A stretch of DNA of 64,000 nt from positions 62,001 through 126,000 of the forward strand of contig NZ_UIHC01000006.1 in assembly GCF_900499075.1 (NCBI RefSeq), written 5' to 3'. The stretch is from Roseinatronobacter ekhonensis. GTDB taxonomy: Bacteria > Pseudomonadota > Alphaproteobacteria > Rhodobacterales > Rhodobacteraceae. Shown here in pieces: positions 52,691 to 61,708 of this stretch. Both the position numbers and the translations under genes were made by a program. A model generated the notes under the pieces. The model was not told the origin of the DNA, ran no database searches, and was given only the letters and a program-made list of their open reading frames with translations. Positions within the stretch are counted from its first letter, which is position 1. Each line of letters starts with the position of its first letter.

Positions 52691-53815
52691 ATGACGACTA
52701 TTTCGCGCCGGGCGCTCGTTTTCGCGGGCACCGCCTATGCACTGTCAGGCTGTGCAATCGCGCGCGACGCGGCGCGCAAATCTGAAATCGTTGCAGGGGC
52801 AGATGCCGACGGCAATGCGGGAGACAGCACCTTCAGCCTGATAGAGGTGTCGTCGGACAGCCTTGCCAAGATTGCGCATTGGCCGGTGAACGACCCACGC
52901 CCCGCGCCACGCTGGCCCGGCCGCGGGGGCGGGCTGACCACCCAGAAAATCGCATCCGGCGACAAGCTGTCCTTGCGTGTCTGGACTGCCGAGGAAACCT
53001 CGCTGATCACCCGCGTAGGGGAACGCTACGCCGATATTCCGAATCTCGAAGTGCTGCCCTCGGGCCATATCTCGCTTCCCTATGTCGAACAGGTGCATGT
53101 CGCCGGCCTGTCGCCGGATAGCGCCCGTGCACGGATAGAGGACCGATTCAGCAGTATTATTCCCTCGGCGCAGGTGCAGCTCACCTCGTCAACCGGGCGC
53201 CGGAATTCGGTCGATATGTTGGGGGGCGTGCGCGCGCCGGGTACCTTACCCTTGACGGAACGCAACCTGACTGTGTTGAATCTGGTCAGTGAGGCCGGAG
53301 GGTTGGGCGGAAACATGGCCAACCCCCAGATCATGATCACGCGGGGCGGCTCGGTCTACCGCATGCCATTCGAGGATGTTCTGGAAACGCCTGCGCTTGA
53401 CGTTGCTATGCGGGGCGGCGACCGGGTGGTGATCCGCCCCGATGAGCGCAGTTTCATCTCGCTTGGGGCGACAGGGGGGCAACGGGTTTTCCCGTTTCCG
53501 ACAGAGAAACTGAGTGCCTTGCGGGCGGTTTCTGTGATGGGTGGGATCGCCGACAACCGTGCCGACCCGCGCGGTTTGCTGGTGTTGCGTCGTTATCCGT
53601 CCGGCACGGCCCGGCGCACCGAAGGGTTGGCGCATGACCAAGTTGTCTTCAGCTTTGATCTGACGCGGGCCGAACGGCTGTTCGCCGCTGACCAGTTCCT
53701 GTTGCAAGATGGCGATGTCGTTCTGGCCACGCTGGCACCGGCAACGACCACGCAACGCGTGCTGAACCTGTTCGGTGGGTTCATAAATGCGGGACGGTCG
53801 CTGACGCGCGACTGA
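52691..53815 (+). CDS. Polysaccharide biosynthesis/export lipoprotein (Wza/OPX family)
   Basis: 374 residues. The N-terminus is a lipoprotein signal with lipobox LSGC near residue 20. A Poly_export domain (LTTQKIASGDKLSLRVW to the region ending VQLTSS) is followed by SLBB-type repeats (RRNSVDMLGGVRAPGTLPL and LNLVSEAGGLGG). Such proteins form the outer-membrane pore of capsule or exopolysaccharide exporters. No co-polymerase (Wzc/BexC), glycosyltransferase or flippase is next to it, so it is an orphan here. The ATG follows CAGGACC. Convergent with plsC. Confidence 0.85.
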   Translation: MTTISRRALVFAGTAYALSGCAIARDAARKSEIVAGADADGNAGDSTFSLIEVSSDSLAKIAHWPVNDPRPAPRWPGRGGGLTTQKIASGDKLSLRVWTAEETSLITRVGERYADIPNLEVLPSGHISLPYVEQVHVAGLSPDSARARIEDRFSSIIPSAQVQLTSSTGRRNSVDMLGGVRAPGTLPLTERNLTVLNLVSEAGGLGGNMANPQIMITRGGSVYRMPFEDVLETPALDVAMRGGDRVVIRPDERSFISLGATGGQRVFPFPTEKLSALRAVSVMGGIADNRADPRGLLVLRRYPSGTARRTEGLAHDQVVFSFDLTRAERLFAADQFLLQDGDVVLATLAPATTTQRVLNLFGGFINAGRSLTRD

Positions 53816-53838
53816 TGTTCCGGTTGGGTGCCGGGCCT

Positions 53839-54573
53839 TCAGCCCAACGGTGCAAACCCCGCATCGGCCATCAGCGCGTTAGAGCGGTCTTCGACAACAC
53901 GTTCCAGCGTGGCAAGGAACTGGCGCTGGTCCACGCCCGCCGCAATCGGCGGCAGAAACTCCACCACTGCCATGCCCGGTTTGCGCAACATGCTGCGCTT
54001 GGGCCAGAACAGGCCGACATTGGTGGCCACTGGCACGCAGGGCTGGCCCAACTGGCCATACAGCAATGCAGAGCCGACCTTGTAAGGCTTGTTGTCGCCC
54101 GGCGCGACGCGGGTGCCTTGCGGATAGATGATGATCTGGCCTGCCGCCTCGCGCCCCTGTTCGACGCGGGCCAGCATGTCGCGAATGGCCACGCCGCCCT
54201 TGCCCCGATCAACGGGAATGCAGCCAAGCCGCATCGCGTACCACCCCAGAAAGGGCGCGTATTTCAGTTGTTTCTTCATAATGAAGCGCGGGTTTGGAAG
54301 CGCCCCGAAGATCAGGATGATGTCGAAAAAGCTTTGATGTTTGGCCGCAACAAGCGCGCCGCCTTGCGGGATCTCTCCACGAATATCGGCGCGCAGCCCG
54401 ACCATCCAGCCTGCGGACCAGCGCACATAGCGGCAATAGGTATGGCAGGCCTTCAGCGCCATTTCCCGCCGCACCAAGGCAAATGGCGCAAACGCCAGCG
54501 CCATGATGGCCATGGCCAGATACATTTGCACGATAAACAGGAATGACCGGATATATTGCACCACAAGCCGCAT
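53839..54573 (-). CDS. plsC: 1-acyl-sn-glycerol-3-phosphate acyltransferase
   Basis: 244 residues, membrane-anchored. Two N-terminal hydrophobic stretches (about 8-40) precede the acyltransferase domain with AAKHQSFFD (HxxxxD, motif I) and IIYPQGTRVAPG (motif III, PEGT-like with Q in place of E). It makes phosphatidic acid. It begins one base after the ftsX stop and is the last gene of an ftsE-ftsX-plsC unit. Confidence 0.9.
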   Translation of the reverse strand: MRLVVQYIRSFLFIVQMYLAMAIMALAFAPFALVRREMALKACHTYCRYVRWSAGWMVGLRADIRGEIPQGGALVAAKHQSFFDIILIFGALPNPRFIMKKQLKYAPFLGWYAMRLGCIPVDRGKGGVAIRDMLARVEQGREAAGQIIIYPQGTRVAPGDNKPYKVGSALLYGQLGQPCVPVATNVGLFWPKRSMLRKPGMAVVEFLPPIAAGVDQRQFLATLERVVEDRSNALMADAGFAPLG

Positions 54574-54574
54574 G

Positions 54575-55435
54575 TCAGGTCACTCCGCGCAGAACGGTAA
54601 AGGCGGTCGCCATCGCCGCTGCCCAAGCGACGACGGCAATCAGCACAGGCACCAGAAGAGGCGCCAGCCATCCCGCGCCCTGAAACCCCAATCCGCTTGT
54701 GGCGTCCGGCCCCAAGCTGGGCAAGCCTATCATGGACGCCATGCCAAGCGCCGTTCCGATGACGCCGCCCAGCGCGGCACGCCGGGTCATGCGCCGCACA
54801 AAGGCACGGGCAATGAACCGGTCACGCGCGCCAACAAGCCGCAAAACACGGATGACCTGCGCGTTCGATGCCAAAGCGGCGCTGGCCGCAAGCGCGATGA
54901 TTGCGCCGGTCACGGCACCGATCAACGCCAGTGCCAGACCCGAAACCGCGCGCAGGCGGCTTGCCGCGTCAATCAGCGGTCGGCGCCATTGGGTGTGGTC
55001 GTCATAAATCGCTCCGGGGGCCTCGGCGCTCAGGCGCAGGCGCAGGCCTTGCCGATCCGGCCCGTCTGCGGTTTCCCAGACTTCGACCATTCGGGGCAGG
55101 GGCAGGGCATCCAGCGGCAGGTCCGGGCCAAGCCAGACGGACAACAGATCACCCTGCTCTTCGGGGGTCATGACGCGCGCGTCCTCTATCCCCGGCGTGG
55201 TGCGCAGAACTTCCAGAACCGCCTCTGTCTGCGCGTCCAACTCTGCCGGCGGGGCGGAAACGCGCACGGTCGCGCTTTGCGCCAGCGCGGCGGTCCAGCT
55301 ATCGGCCAAACGCGCTGCCGACATGGACAGCGCCAGTGCGAAAACGGCCAGAAAGGCCATCGCCGCCGCCCCCAGCCAGACCAGCCACGCGCCGTGGCCG
55401 CTGCGCGGCACGATCTGGTCGGAAATCGCGCTCAC
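54575..55435 (-). CDS. ftsX: Cell division protein FtsX
   Basis: 286 residues with one N-terminal helix (about 17-45), a periplasmic loop (about 50-160), then three helices (about 163-190, 210-240, 255-280), the FtsX topology. With FtsE it forms an ABC-like complex that activates peptidoglycan hydrolases at the septum. Sequence conservation is low, as usual for FtsX, so the call rests mainly on topology and on the 4-base overlap with ftsE. Confidence 0.9.
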   Translation of the reverse strand: MSAISDQIVPRSGHGAWLVWLGAAAMAFLAVFALALSMSAARLADSWTAALAQSATVRVSAPPAELDAQTEAVLEVLRTTPGIEDARVMTPEEQGDLLSVWLGPDLPLDALPLPRMVEVWETADGPDRQGLRLRLSAEAPGAIYDDHTQWRRPLIDAASRLRAVSGLALALIGAVTGAIIALAASAALASNAQVIRVLRLVGARDRFIARAFVRRMTRRAALGGVIGTALGMASMIGLPSLGPDATSGLGFQGAGWLAPLLVPVLIAVVAWAAAMATAFTVLRGVT

Positions 55436-56103
55436 AACTCGGACCCCGCACTTTGCAGCTTGCGTCCGGCAATCCGCAAAACCCGCGCCGAAACATGCGA
55501 CTTGGCGGTTCGGATCAGGTTCATGTCATGTGTGGCGATCAGTACGGCGGTGCCCATGCGGTTCAGTTCCATCATCAGCGACAGCAGCCGTTGCGACATA
55601 TCCCAATCAAGATTGCCCGTCGGCTCATCTGCCAGCAAAACGCGGGGCGCGGCGATCACGGCACGGGCCAGCGCGGCGCGCTGCCGCTCGCCGCCCGACA
55701 GGGTTGGCGGCAGGGCTTCTGCCTGTGCGCGCAGCCCGACCCAGTTCAGCAGGTCATCGACATCGCGCTCCGACACGGGTCGTCCCGTTGCGCTCAGGGG
55801 CAGCGCGACATTGCTGCGAATATCCAGATGGTCCAGAAACTGGCAATCTTGGTGCACAACCCCGATGGAATTGCGCATTTCGGCCAAGGCATCGCGCGAC
55901 ATGCTGCGCAGGCTGGTATCGTTCAACAAGACCGTGCCGCGGCTGGGCAGCAATTCGCCGTAACACAGCTTGAGAAAGGTGCTTTTGCCCGCCCCGGATG
56001 GCCCGGTCAGAAAGTGGAAGCTACCCGCATCCAGGGCGACGGTAACGCCTTCGAACAAGGCGCCGCCACCGTAATCATGCGCGACGTCCTCAAATTGTAT
56101 CAT
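55432..56103 (-). CDS. ftsE: Cell division ATP-binding protein FtsE
   Basis: 223-residue ABC ATPase: Walker A GPSGAGKST, Q-loop VVHQDCQFL, signature LSGGERQRAALARA, Walker B VLLADEPTGNLD, H-loop ATHD. The protein begins IQFEDVAHDYG as in other FtsE. First gene of the ftsE-ftsX-plsC unit. Divergent from a zinc-ribbon membrane protein gene with about 145 bases between starts. Confidence 0.95.
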   Translation of the reverse strand: MIQFEDVAHDYGGGALFEGVTVALDAGSFHFLTGPSGAGKSTFLKLCYGELLPSRGTVLLNDTSLRSMSRDALAEMRNSIGVVHQDCQFLDHLDIRSNVALPLSATGRPVSERDVDDLLNWVGLRAQAEALPPTLSGGERQRAALARAVIAAPRVLLADEPTGNLDWDMSQRLLSLMMELNRMGTAVLIATHDMNLIRTAKSHVSARVLRIAGRKLQSAGSEL

Positions 56104-56249
56104 GGGCTAAGCAAAGGCGTATGGCCCGAACAGGGGAAAAGCGGCTTGTCGGCAAAAAACGTTAATCCTTGTTGGAACGCGACAACTTGCTTGCTACAAC
56201 ATCTAAAGTAGCGCGCCAATGGCCGATATGGTGCGGAGTTGGAGTGATA

Positions 56250-57005
56250 ATGCGTCTGGTTTGCCCGAATTGTGCCGCTCAGTATGAGGTAGATGCAAGC
56301 CTGCTTCCGGCGGAGGGGACAGAGGTTCAATGCGCTGCGTGCAGCACTGTGTGGTTCCAGCCCGGACCAGACACCCCGAAACCGGCCCCCGAGACGCCGC
56401 GCCCAACGCCTGCGCGGGCAGAGCGGCCCCGACCGCGCGGCGATGCACGCCCGCCCGCGTCAGAGGGGCCTGCACCCGCGCGCCCCCCAGCGCCGCCCCC
56501 CCGGTCACAGCCGGAACCCGCAGAGGACACAGTCCCTGCTGCAGCAGACCCGCCCGCCCGTCCGCTTGACCCGTCGGTGGCCGAGGTGCTGCGCGAAGAG
56601 GCCGCGTTCGAGGCACAGCAGCGCGCCCGCGAAGACTCCCCGCTGGAAACGCAGCAGGAACTGGGCCTGTTTGGTCCGATTGGAACGAACGAGGTCGCTC
56701 CGCACAAGGCGAGCGGCGCCTCTAGCCTGCCGGATATTGACGATATCAGCTCGACCCTCGAACCTATCGACAGCGGGCGGTCAGGGCAGTCTGGCCTGCC
56801 GCAGACAGAAGCGGCGCGCAAGCGCAGCTTTCTGACGGGCATGGGGATACCTTTGGGAGTTGCGGCACTGCTCGTCGGGATTTACATGCTTGCGCCGACG
56901 CTTGCCGCCGCCGTGCCCGCGCTGGAAGGACCGCTAAGCAGCTTTGTCAGCTTGGTCGACCAAGCCCGTCTGGCGGTCGCGGCGCTTTTGGGTGGCGTGC
57001 TCTAG
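56250..57005 (+). CDS. MJ0042-type zinc-ribbon membrane protein
   Basis: 251 residues. N-terminal zinc ribbon CPNC (5-8) and CAAC (about 29-32) of the MJ0042 type, then a long Pro/Ala-rich disordered region (about 40-130), an acidic stretch, and one transmembrane helix (about 198-220) close to the C-terminus. The domain order suggests a cytoplasmic zinc module tethered to the inner membrane. The molecular function is unknown. Its place opposite ftsE suggests a role at the septum. Start at ATG 56250 gives the MRLVCPNC opening typical of the family. Ends in TAG. Confidence 0.75.
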   Translation: MRLVCPNCAAQYEVDASLLPAEGTEVQCAACSTVWFQPGPDTPKPAPETPRPTPARAERPRPRGDARPPASEGPAPARPPAPPPRSQPEPAEDTVPAAADPPARPLDPSVAEVLREEAAFEAQQRAREDSPLETQQELGLFGPIGTNEVAPHKASGASSLPDIDDISSTLEPIDSGRSGQSGLPQTEAARKRSFLTGMGIPLGVAALLVGIYMLAPTLAAAVPALEGPLSSFVSLVDQARLAVAALLGGVL

Positions 57006-57024
57006 CCCAGCGATGCGGGTTGGC

Positions 57025-58803
57025 CTAAAGCGGCCAGACGACCAGCAACAAGGGCAGGCTTAGTCCTACGATCAGCGCCTCTAGGGGCAGGCCAAGCCGC
57101 CAGTAATCGCCAAAGCCGAACCCGCCCGGTCCAAGGATAAGCGTGTTGTTCTGGTGCCCGATCGGGGTCAGGAACGCGCAGGATGCACCGATTGCAACCG
57201 CCATCAGAAAACTGTCGGGGCTGACACCAAGCGCGCTGGCAATGCCAAGCGCGATGGGGCACATCACCGCCGCTGTGGCCGCGTTGTTCATCACATCCGA
57301 CAGGAACATGGTTGTGACCAGCACAAGCACCAGCGCCACAACCGCGTTGCCCTGCGCGACCGTGCCGATCAGGAAATTGGCCAGCAATGCCGCCGCACCG
57401 GTGCTTTCCATGGCCCCCGCAACCGGGATCAGGGCCGCCAATAGCACAACCACGGGCCAGTCGATGGCGGTATAGACCTCGCGCATCGGCACGGTGCGCA
57501 GCACCATGGACGCCAGCACACCCAGCGCAAAGGCGATGGCGGCGGGCAACAGCCCCAAGGTCACAAGCGCAATGCTGCCCAGCATGATTGTGCCTGCAAA
57601 GATCGCTTTCCTGGGGTTTGGCAGGCGCAGATCACGCGGCCCAAGCGGCAGGCATCCCATATCGGCGGCGAATTGTGATATCGCCTCGGGTGGCCCTTGG
57701 ACCAGCAGCAGATCGCCGGGCTTGAGCGTGATTTCCCGCAGGCGACGGTGCGGCCTGCGACCCTCGCGGGACAAGGCCAGCAGGTTCAGCCCGAACCGGG
57801 TGCGCATGCCGATATCCACCGCAGAGCGGTCCAACAGCGCGGCGCCGGATTGAACGACCAGTTCGCGCAGGACGATCTCGTCTTCCTGCGATGCATCTGT
57901 CTCTGACTCGGATGGTTTGGCCAGATCAAGTGTCACGTCAAACACTGACAAAGCCTTGGAAATCGCGTCGGTTTCCCCTTCCAGAACCAGCAGGTCGCCC
58001 GCCTTTATGCGTCGCCCGCCATGCGGGGCATTGACCCGCGTTTTCGCGCGGATCATGGCCACGATTTGCGCGCCACTTACGTCGATCTCGCGCTCGAACC
58101 CGCGAATGGTCAGGCCCACGGCTTTGCTGCCCTCTGGCACGCGCAGCTCTGCCATGTAGGCCCCGGTCTCGTAATCATCGCCCGCTGCTGCCTTGCGCTT
58201 GGGCACCAAGCGCCAGCCTATCAGCACAATGGCAGCCACGCCCGCCACCGCGACGCTGGCCCCGATGGGCGCGAAGTCGAAAAAGCCGAAGGCGCCCAAG
58301 CCCGCTTCGGCCCGAAAGCCAGAGACAATCATATTGGGCGGGGTTCCGACCAGCGTGGTCATACCGCCAAGGATGGTGCCGAATGCCAGCGGCATCAGCA
58401 CTTGACCGGGCCGCAGCGACAGGCGTCCGGCCATCTGGATCGCGACCGGCATCAGAAGCGCCATCGCGCCCACGTTGTTCATAAAGCCGGACAGGAACGC
58501 GCCCAGCCCCAGCAGCGCGGCCATGCTGACCATCGGCCCTGCATCGGCGGGCAGCATTCGACGGGTTACGGCATCTATCGCGCCGGTGCGTTGCAGCCCG
58601 TGGCTCAGCACCAGAATGCAGGCCACAGTGATCACTGCAGGGTGCCCGAAACCTGCAAAGGCCAGTTCGGGCGCGATCAGACCGGCCACCGTGCTGGCAA
58701 GCAGTGCAGCCAACGCGACAACGTCATGCCGGAACCGACCCCACAAAAACAGGCCCATGGTCACGGCCAGAATGGCAAAGATCAGGCCTTGGTCCTGTGT
58801 CAT
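57025..58803 (-). CDS. SLC13 family permease with two TrkA-C domains
   Basis: 592 residues. Two groups of membrane helices (about 1-200 and 395-592) enclose two RCK_C/TrkA_C modules (about 215-290 and 310-390, e.g. IKAGDLLVLEGE and LKPGDLLLVQGP). The helix motifs GTPPNMIVSG and SDVMNNAATAAVMCPIALGIA are typical of DASS/SLC13 carriers for dicarboxylates, sulphate or other anions. The substrate cannot be read. The gene stands between the zinc-ribbon gene (convergent) and the PBP1A gene (same strand, 33 bases upstream). Confidence 0.88.
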   Translation of the reverse strand: MTQDQGLIFAILAVTMGLFLWGRFRHDVVALAALLASTVAGLIAPELAFAGFGHPAVITVACILVLSHGLQRTGAIDAVTRRMLPADAGPMVSMAALLGLGAFLSGFMNNVGAMALLMPVAIQMAGRLSLRPGQVLMPLAFGTILGGMTTLVGTPPNMIVSGFRAEAGLGAFGFFDFAPIGASVAVAGVAAIVLIGWRLVPKRKAAAGDDYETGAYMAELRVPEGSKAVGLTIRGFEREIDVSGAQIVAMIRAKTRVNAPHGGRRIKAGDLLVLEGETDAISKALSVFDVTLDLAKPSESETDASQEDEIVLRELVVQSGAALLDRSAVDIGMRTRFGLNLLALSREGRRPHRRLREITLKPGDLLLVQGPPEAISQFAADMGCLPLGPRDLRLPNPRKAIFAGTIMLGSIALVTLGLLPAAIAFALGVLASMVLRTVPMREVYTAIDWPVVVLLAALIPVAGAMESTGAAALLANFLIGTVAQGNAVVALVLVLVTTMFLSDVMNNAATAAVMCPIALGIASALGVSPDSFLMAVAIGASCAFLTPIGHQNNTLILGPGGFGFGDYWRLGLPLEALIVGLSLPLLLVVWPL

Positions 58804-58836
58804 CGCATCCTTACCAATCCTGCGTGCTTTGGGCGG

Positions 58837-60981
58837 TCAGTTGCCACCAAAGAGTGTGCCCAGAATACCGCGAATGGCATCATCCAGCGGCGCGGTGCGG
58901 GGTTGTTGCGGTGCAGGCGCGCGCGGTTCCTCGACCTGCCTTGGGCGCTCGGGTGCGGTCATCGGCAAGGGCCGTATGGGCAGGTTTTCATGCACCCGAA
59001 GCATCGTTTCGTGCCATATCTCTGCGGGTAGCCCGCCGCCGGTTACGCCGGTCAGTGGTGTGTTGTCGTCATTGCCCATCCAGACACCTGCCACATAGTC
59101 GGCGGTAAAGCCGATGAACCAAGCATCGCGGGCGGCCTGCGTGGTGCCTGTTTTCCCGGCGGCCTGCCGTTCTGGCAGACGCGCACGCCGTCCAGTGCCG
59201 TCTTCAAGCACGCGGCTCATCATCCATGTCAACATCTGCGCGGAGGTCTCGGATATGACCCGTTCGCCGATCCCGCTCGAAACCCCGAACAACGGTGTGC
59301 TGTCACCCAGCAATTTTAGCTCTTCTATGCCATAGGCACGCACGGCGCTGCCACCGTTCAGAATGCCCGCATAAGCGGCTGTCATGTCCAGCAGGTTGGA
59401 TTCCGATGCGCCAAGCGCCAGCGCCGGTCCTTCGGCAAGATCGCTGCGCAGGCCAAAGGCGTTGGCCACCTCGCGCACGCGGTCGCGGCCCATCGCCTCT
59501 GAAATGCGCACAGCTGGGGTGTTGAGCGATTCCGCCAGCGCCTCTGACATGGTCACAAAGCCCCGAAACTCGCCATCGTAATTGCGCGGAGACCAAGGCC
59601 CGGATCCGGGCGTGTTGATGGTCAGGGGCGCGTCCTCGACGATATCGAAGGGCTGGAACCCGTTTTCCAAAGCGGCTGCGAACAAAAACGGTTTGAACGC
59701 AGAGCCGGTCTGCCGCACCGCTTGCACCGCACGGTTAAAGCCGCCCACCTGTGCTTCACGACCGCCGACCATGGCGCGCACGGCGCCATCGGCGGACATG
59801 ACCACGACCGCAACCTCTGCTTCTGAACCATCGCGCACCTTGTTGGCAAAGACTTCGCTGACCGCCGTTTCGGTCGCGGCCTGTAGGCGCGGGTCGAAGG
59901 TGGTGCGCATGATGACATCTTCAGTGGTTTCGCGCGCCAGATAGGCGGGGCTTTCCAGCATCAGCCAGTCGGCAAAAGCGATGCCTTGTTGCTCTTCTGC
60001 GCGCTCCGACAGGGTTGCGGGGTGGTCGCGTGCCTCTGCGTATTCATGCGCATCAAGATACCCTTGATCGTGCATCAGCTCGACCACCACGGCGGCACGT
60101 TGCTGCGCGCGTTCCAGATTGCGCGTCGGCGCGTAATAGGACGGTGCGACCAGCAGGCCCGCCAGCATCGCGCCCTCGGCCGGACCGACTTCGTTGGCTG
60201 AGCGGCTGAAGTAGCGCTGCGCGGCGGCCTCGAACCCGCGCGCGCCCGCGCCCAGAAAAGCGCGGTTCATATAGATCGTCAGGATGTCATTCTTGGAGAA
60301 CTTCGCTTCCAGCGCGAAGGCGTAGGGCAATTCCTTGATTTTCCGCCAGAGCGTGCCGCGACGGCAATCCGATTCGTAGTCGGCCTCAGACTCCCATGTC
60401 TCTGGGTCATATGGCACGCCAAGGCACAGCAGTTTCGCCACCTGCTGCGTGATCGTGGAACCGCCCGCGCCCGAAAACGCTCCGCGCCCTTCGGACAGGT
60501 TGGCCCGGATGGCGCCAGCAATCCCGCGCGGAGACACCCCGAAATGGCGGTAGAAGCGCCGGTCCTCGGTGGCCACGATGGCGTTTTTCAAATGCGGGCT
60601 GACAGTGCTGGCCGTGATGACGCCGCCGAAGGTCTCGCCGCGCCACGCGAACACTTCGCCATGACGGTCCATCATGGTCACAGACCCTTGCGCGCGGTCG
60701 TCAAGCATGTCGGCCAAGGGTGGCAGGGTCGAATAGAAATAGAAGGTTGCAAGCGCAAGGATCAGGCCCACCATCGCGGCCCCACGCCATGCCACGCCCC
60801 AGATGATACGCCAAAGAAACGACAGCGCCGCGCGGAAGAACCGCGTGACGGGGTTCCCCCTACGCGGCGCGCGCGCCGGTTTGCGTTTGCGCGCGGGAGC
60901 TTTGCGCGTTGCCGGTTTTTGCTTGGTCTGCGCGCGTTGCGGGGCAACCAGCTTTTTGCGAGGGGGCTTGGCGCTACTCAT
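58837..60981 (-). CDS. Bifunctional penicillin-binding protein 1A (transglycosylase/transpeptidase)
   Basis: 714 residues. A very basic Lys/Arg/Pro-rich cytoplasmic head (1-45), one membrane helix (about 65-90), then the GT51 transglycosylase domain (ATEDRRFYRHFGVS with catalytic Glu, GGSTITQQVAK) and transpeptidase domain (SAFK serine motif in RQTGSAFKPF, KTGTT). Polymerises and cross-links peptidoglycan. Closer to the PbpC/PBP1A types of alphaproteobacteria; I give no symbol because mrcA versus pbp1 naming is uncertain. Confidence 0.93.
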   Translation of the reverse strand: MSSAKPPRKKLVAPQRAQTKQKPATRKAPARKRKPARAPRRGNPVTRFFRAALSFLWRIIWGVAWRGAAMVGLILALATFYFYSTLPPLADMLDDRAQGSVTMMDRHGEVFAWRGETFGGVITASTVSPHLKNAIVATEDRRFYRHFGVSPRGIAGAIRANLSEGRGAFSGAGGSTITQQVAKLLCLGVPYDPETWESEADYESDCRRGTLWRKIKELPYAFALEAKFSKNDILTIYMNRAFLGAGARGFEAAAQRYFSRSANEVGPAEGAMLAGLLVAPSYYAPTRNLERAQQRAAVVVELMHDQGYLDAHEYAEARDHPATLSERAEEQQGIAFADWLMLESPAYLARETTEDVIMRTTFDPRLQAATETAVSEVFANKVRDGSEAEVAVVVMSADGAVRAMVGGREAQVGGFNRAVQAVRQTGSAFKPFLFAAALENGFQPFDIVEDAPLTINTPGSGPWSPRNYDGEFRGFVTMSEALAESLNTPAVRISEAMGRDRVREVANAFGLRSDLAEGPALALGASESNLLDMTAAYAGILNGGSAVRAYGIEELKLLGDSTPLFGVSSGIGERVISETSAQMLTWMMSRVLEDGTGRRARLPERQAAGKTGTTQAARDAWFIGFTADYVAGVWMGNDDNTPLTGVTGGGLPAEIWHETMLRVHENLPIRPLPMTAPERPRQVEEPRAPAPQQPRTAPLDDAIRGILGTLFGGN

Positions 60982-61335
60982 GATTCACTATGCCTGATTG
61001 CCGATTGCTGGCGCAAATACATTTGTTTTCGCCTTCTTGCCATGCAGCGCGCCGGTTTTCCACCTTCTTTGCCCCCACATCGCGCAACTGTGCCCGGTCC
61101 GAGTCACCAGTGGAATCGGTAGGCATCCGGCCGGTTCCACACCGGGACAGGGTTTGGAGTGTCCAATAAAAGCCTAAAAAATAGGCAGTGGCGTTATTTT
61201 GTGCACGGTTTTTCGGATTCTGCCGCATTGCAGCGCCTGAAAGCCCGCAGAAAGTTGAGCAACCCCGCCCTTCACCTTCTGTTTACGGTGTGCGGCCGCG
61301 ACTGGCCAACAAAGTGGATGAAAGGGGATGACACC
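60982..61335. other. Intergenic region between PBP1A and glnK
   Basis: About 350 bases between divergent genes. It contains GCCTA-AAAAA-TAGGC (61172-61186), a small inverted repeat of operator or hairpin type. I found no match to a sigma-54 promoter or to the enteric NtrC box that I would defend, and no small gene with a ribosome site. Confidence 0.5.
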
Positions 61336-61674
61336 GTGAAATATATCATTGCGGCGATAAAACCGTTCAAGCTGGAAGAGGTCCGCGAAGCGCTGACCTC
61401 TATCGGCGTGCGCGGCATGATGGTGACCGAAATCAAGGGGTTCGGCGCGCAATCCGGCCATACCGAGATCTATCGCGGTGCGGAATATGCCGTCAATTTC
61501 GTGCCCAAGCTGAAGTTGGAAATCGGCGTCAGCGACGCGATGGCCGACCAGGTGGTCGAGACGCTCCAAAAAACCGCGAAGACCGACAAGATCGGCGATG
61601 GCAAGATCTTTGTGCTTGATCTGGCCGCAGCCACGCGCGTGCGCACCGGTGAATCCGGCGACGACGCCCTGTGA
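61336..61674 (+). CDS. glnK: P-II nitrogen regulatory protein
   Basis: 112-residue trimeric sensor of 2-oxoglutarate, ATP/ADP and, through uridylylation, nitrogen status. A GTG start at 61336 places the uridylylated tyrosine of EIYRGAEY exactly at residue 51 and gives the standard length, so it is preferred over ATG 61318. The C-terminal GDGKIFVLDLAAATRVRTGE is the B/C-loop region. It lies 34 bases upstream of amtB, and the pairing identifies it as GlnK, which blocks AmtB when nitrogen is plentiful. Confidence 0.96.
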   Translation: MKYIIAAIKPFKLEEVREALTSIGVRGMMVTEIKGFGAQSGHTEIYRGAEYAVNFVPKLKLEIGVSDAMADQVVETLQKTAKTDKIGDGKIFVLDLAAATRVRTGESGDDAL

Positions 61675-61708
61675 TCTCGTGGACTCAGTTCAAAAAGGAC
61701 AAAAGCTG

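Noticed and set aside
60982-61335. Sigma-54/NtrC promoter for glnK-amtB
   Set aside because: No TGGCAC-N5-TTGCA match or clear NtrC dyad could be found; I do not claim one.
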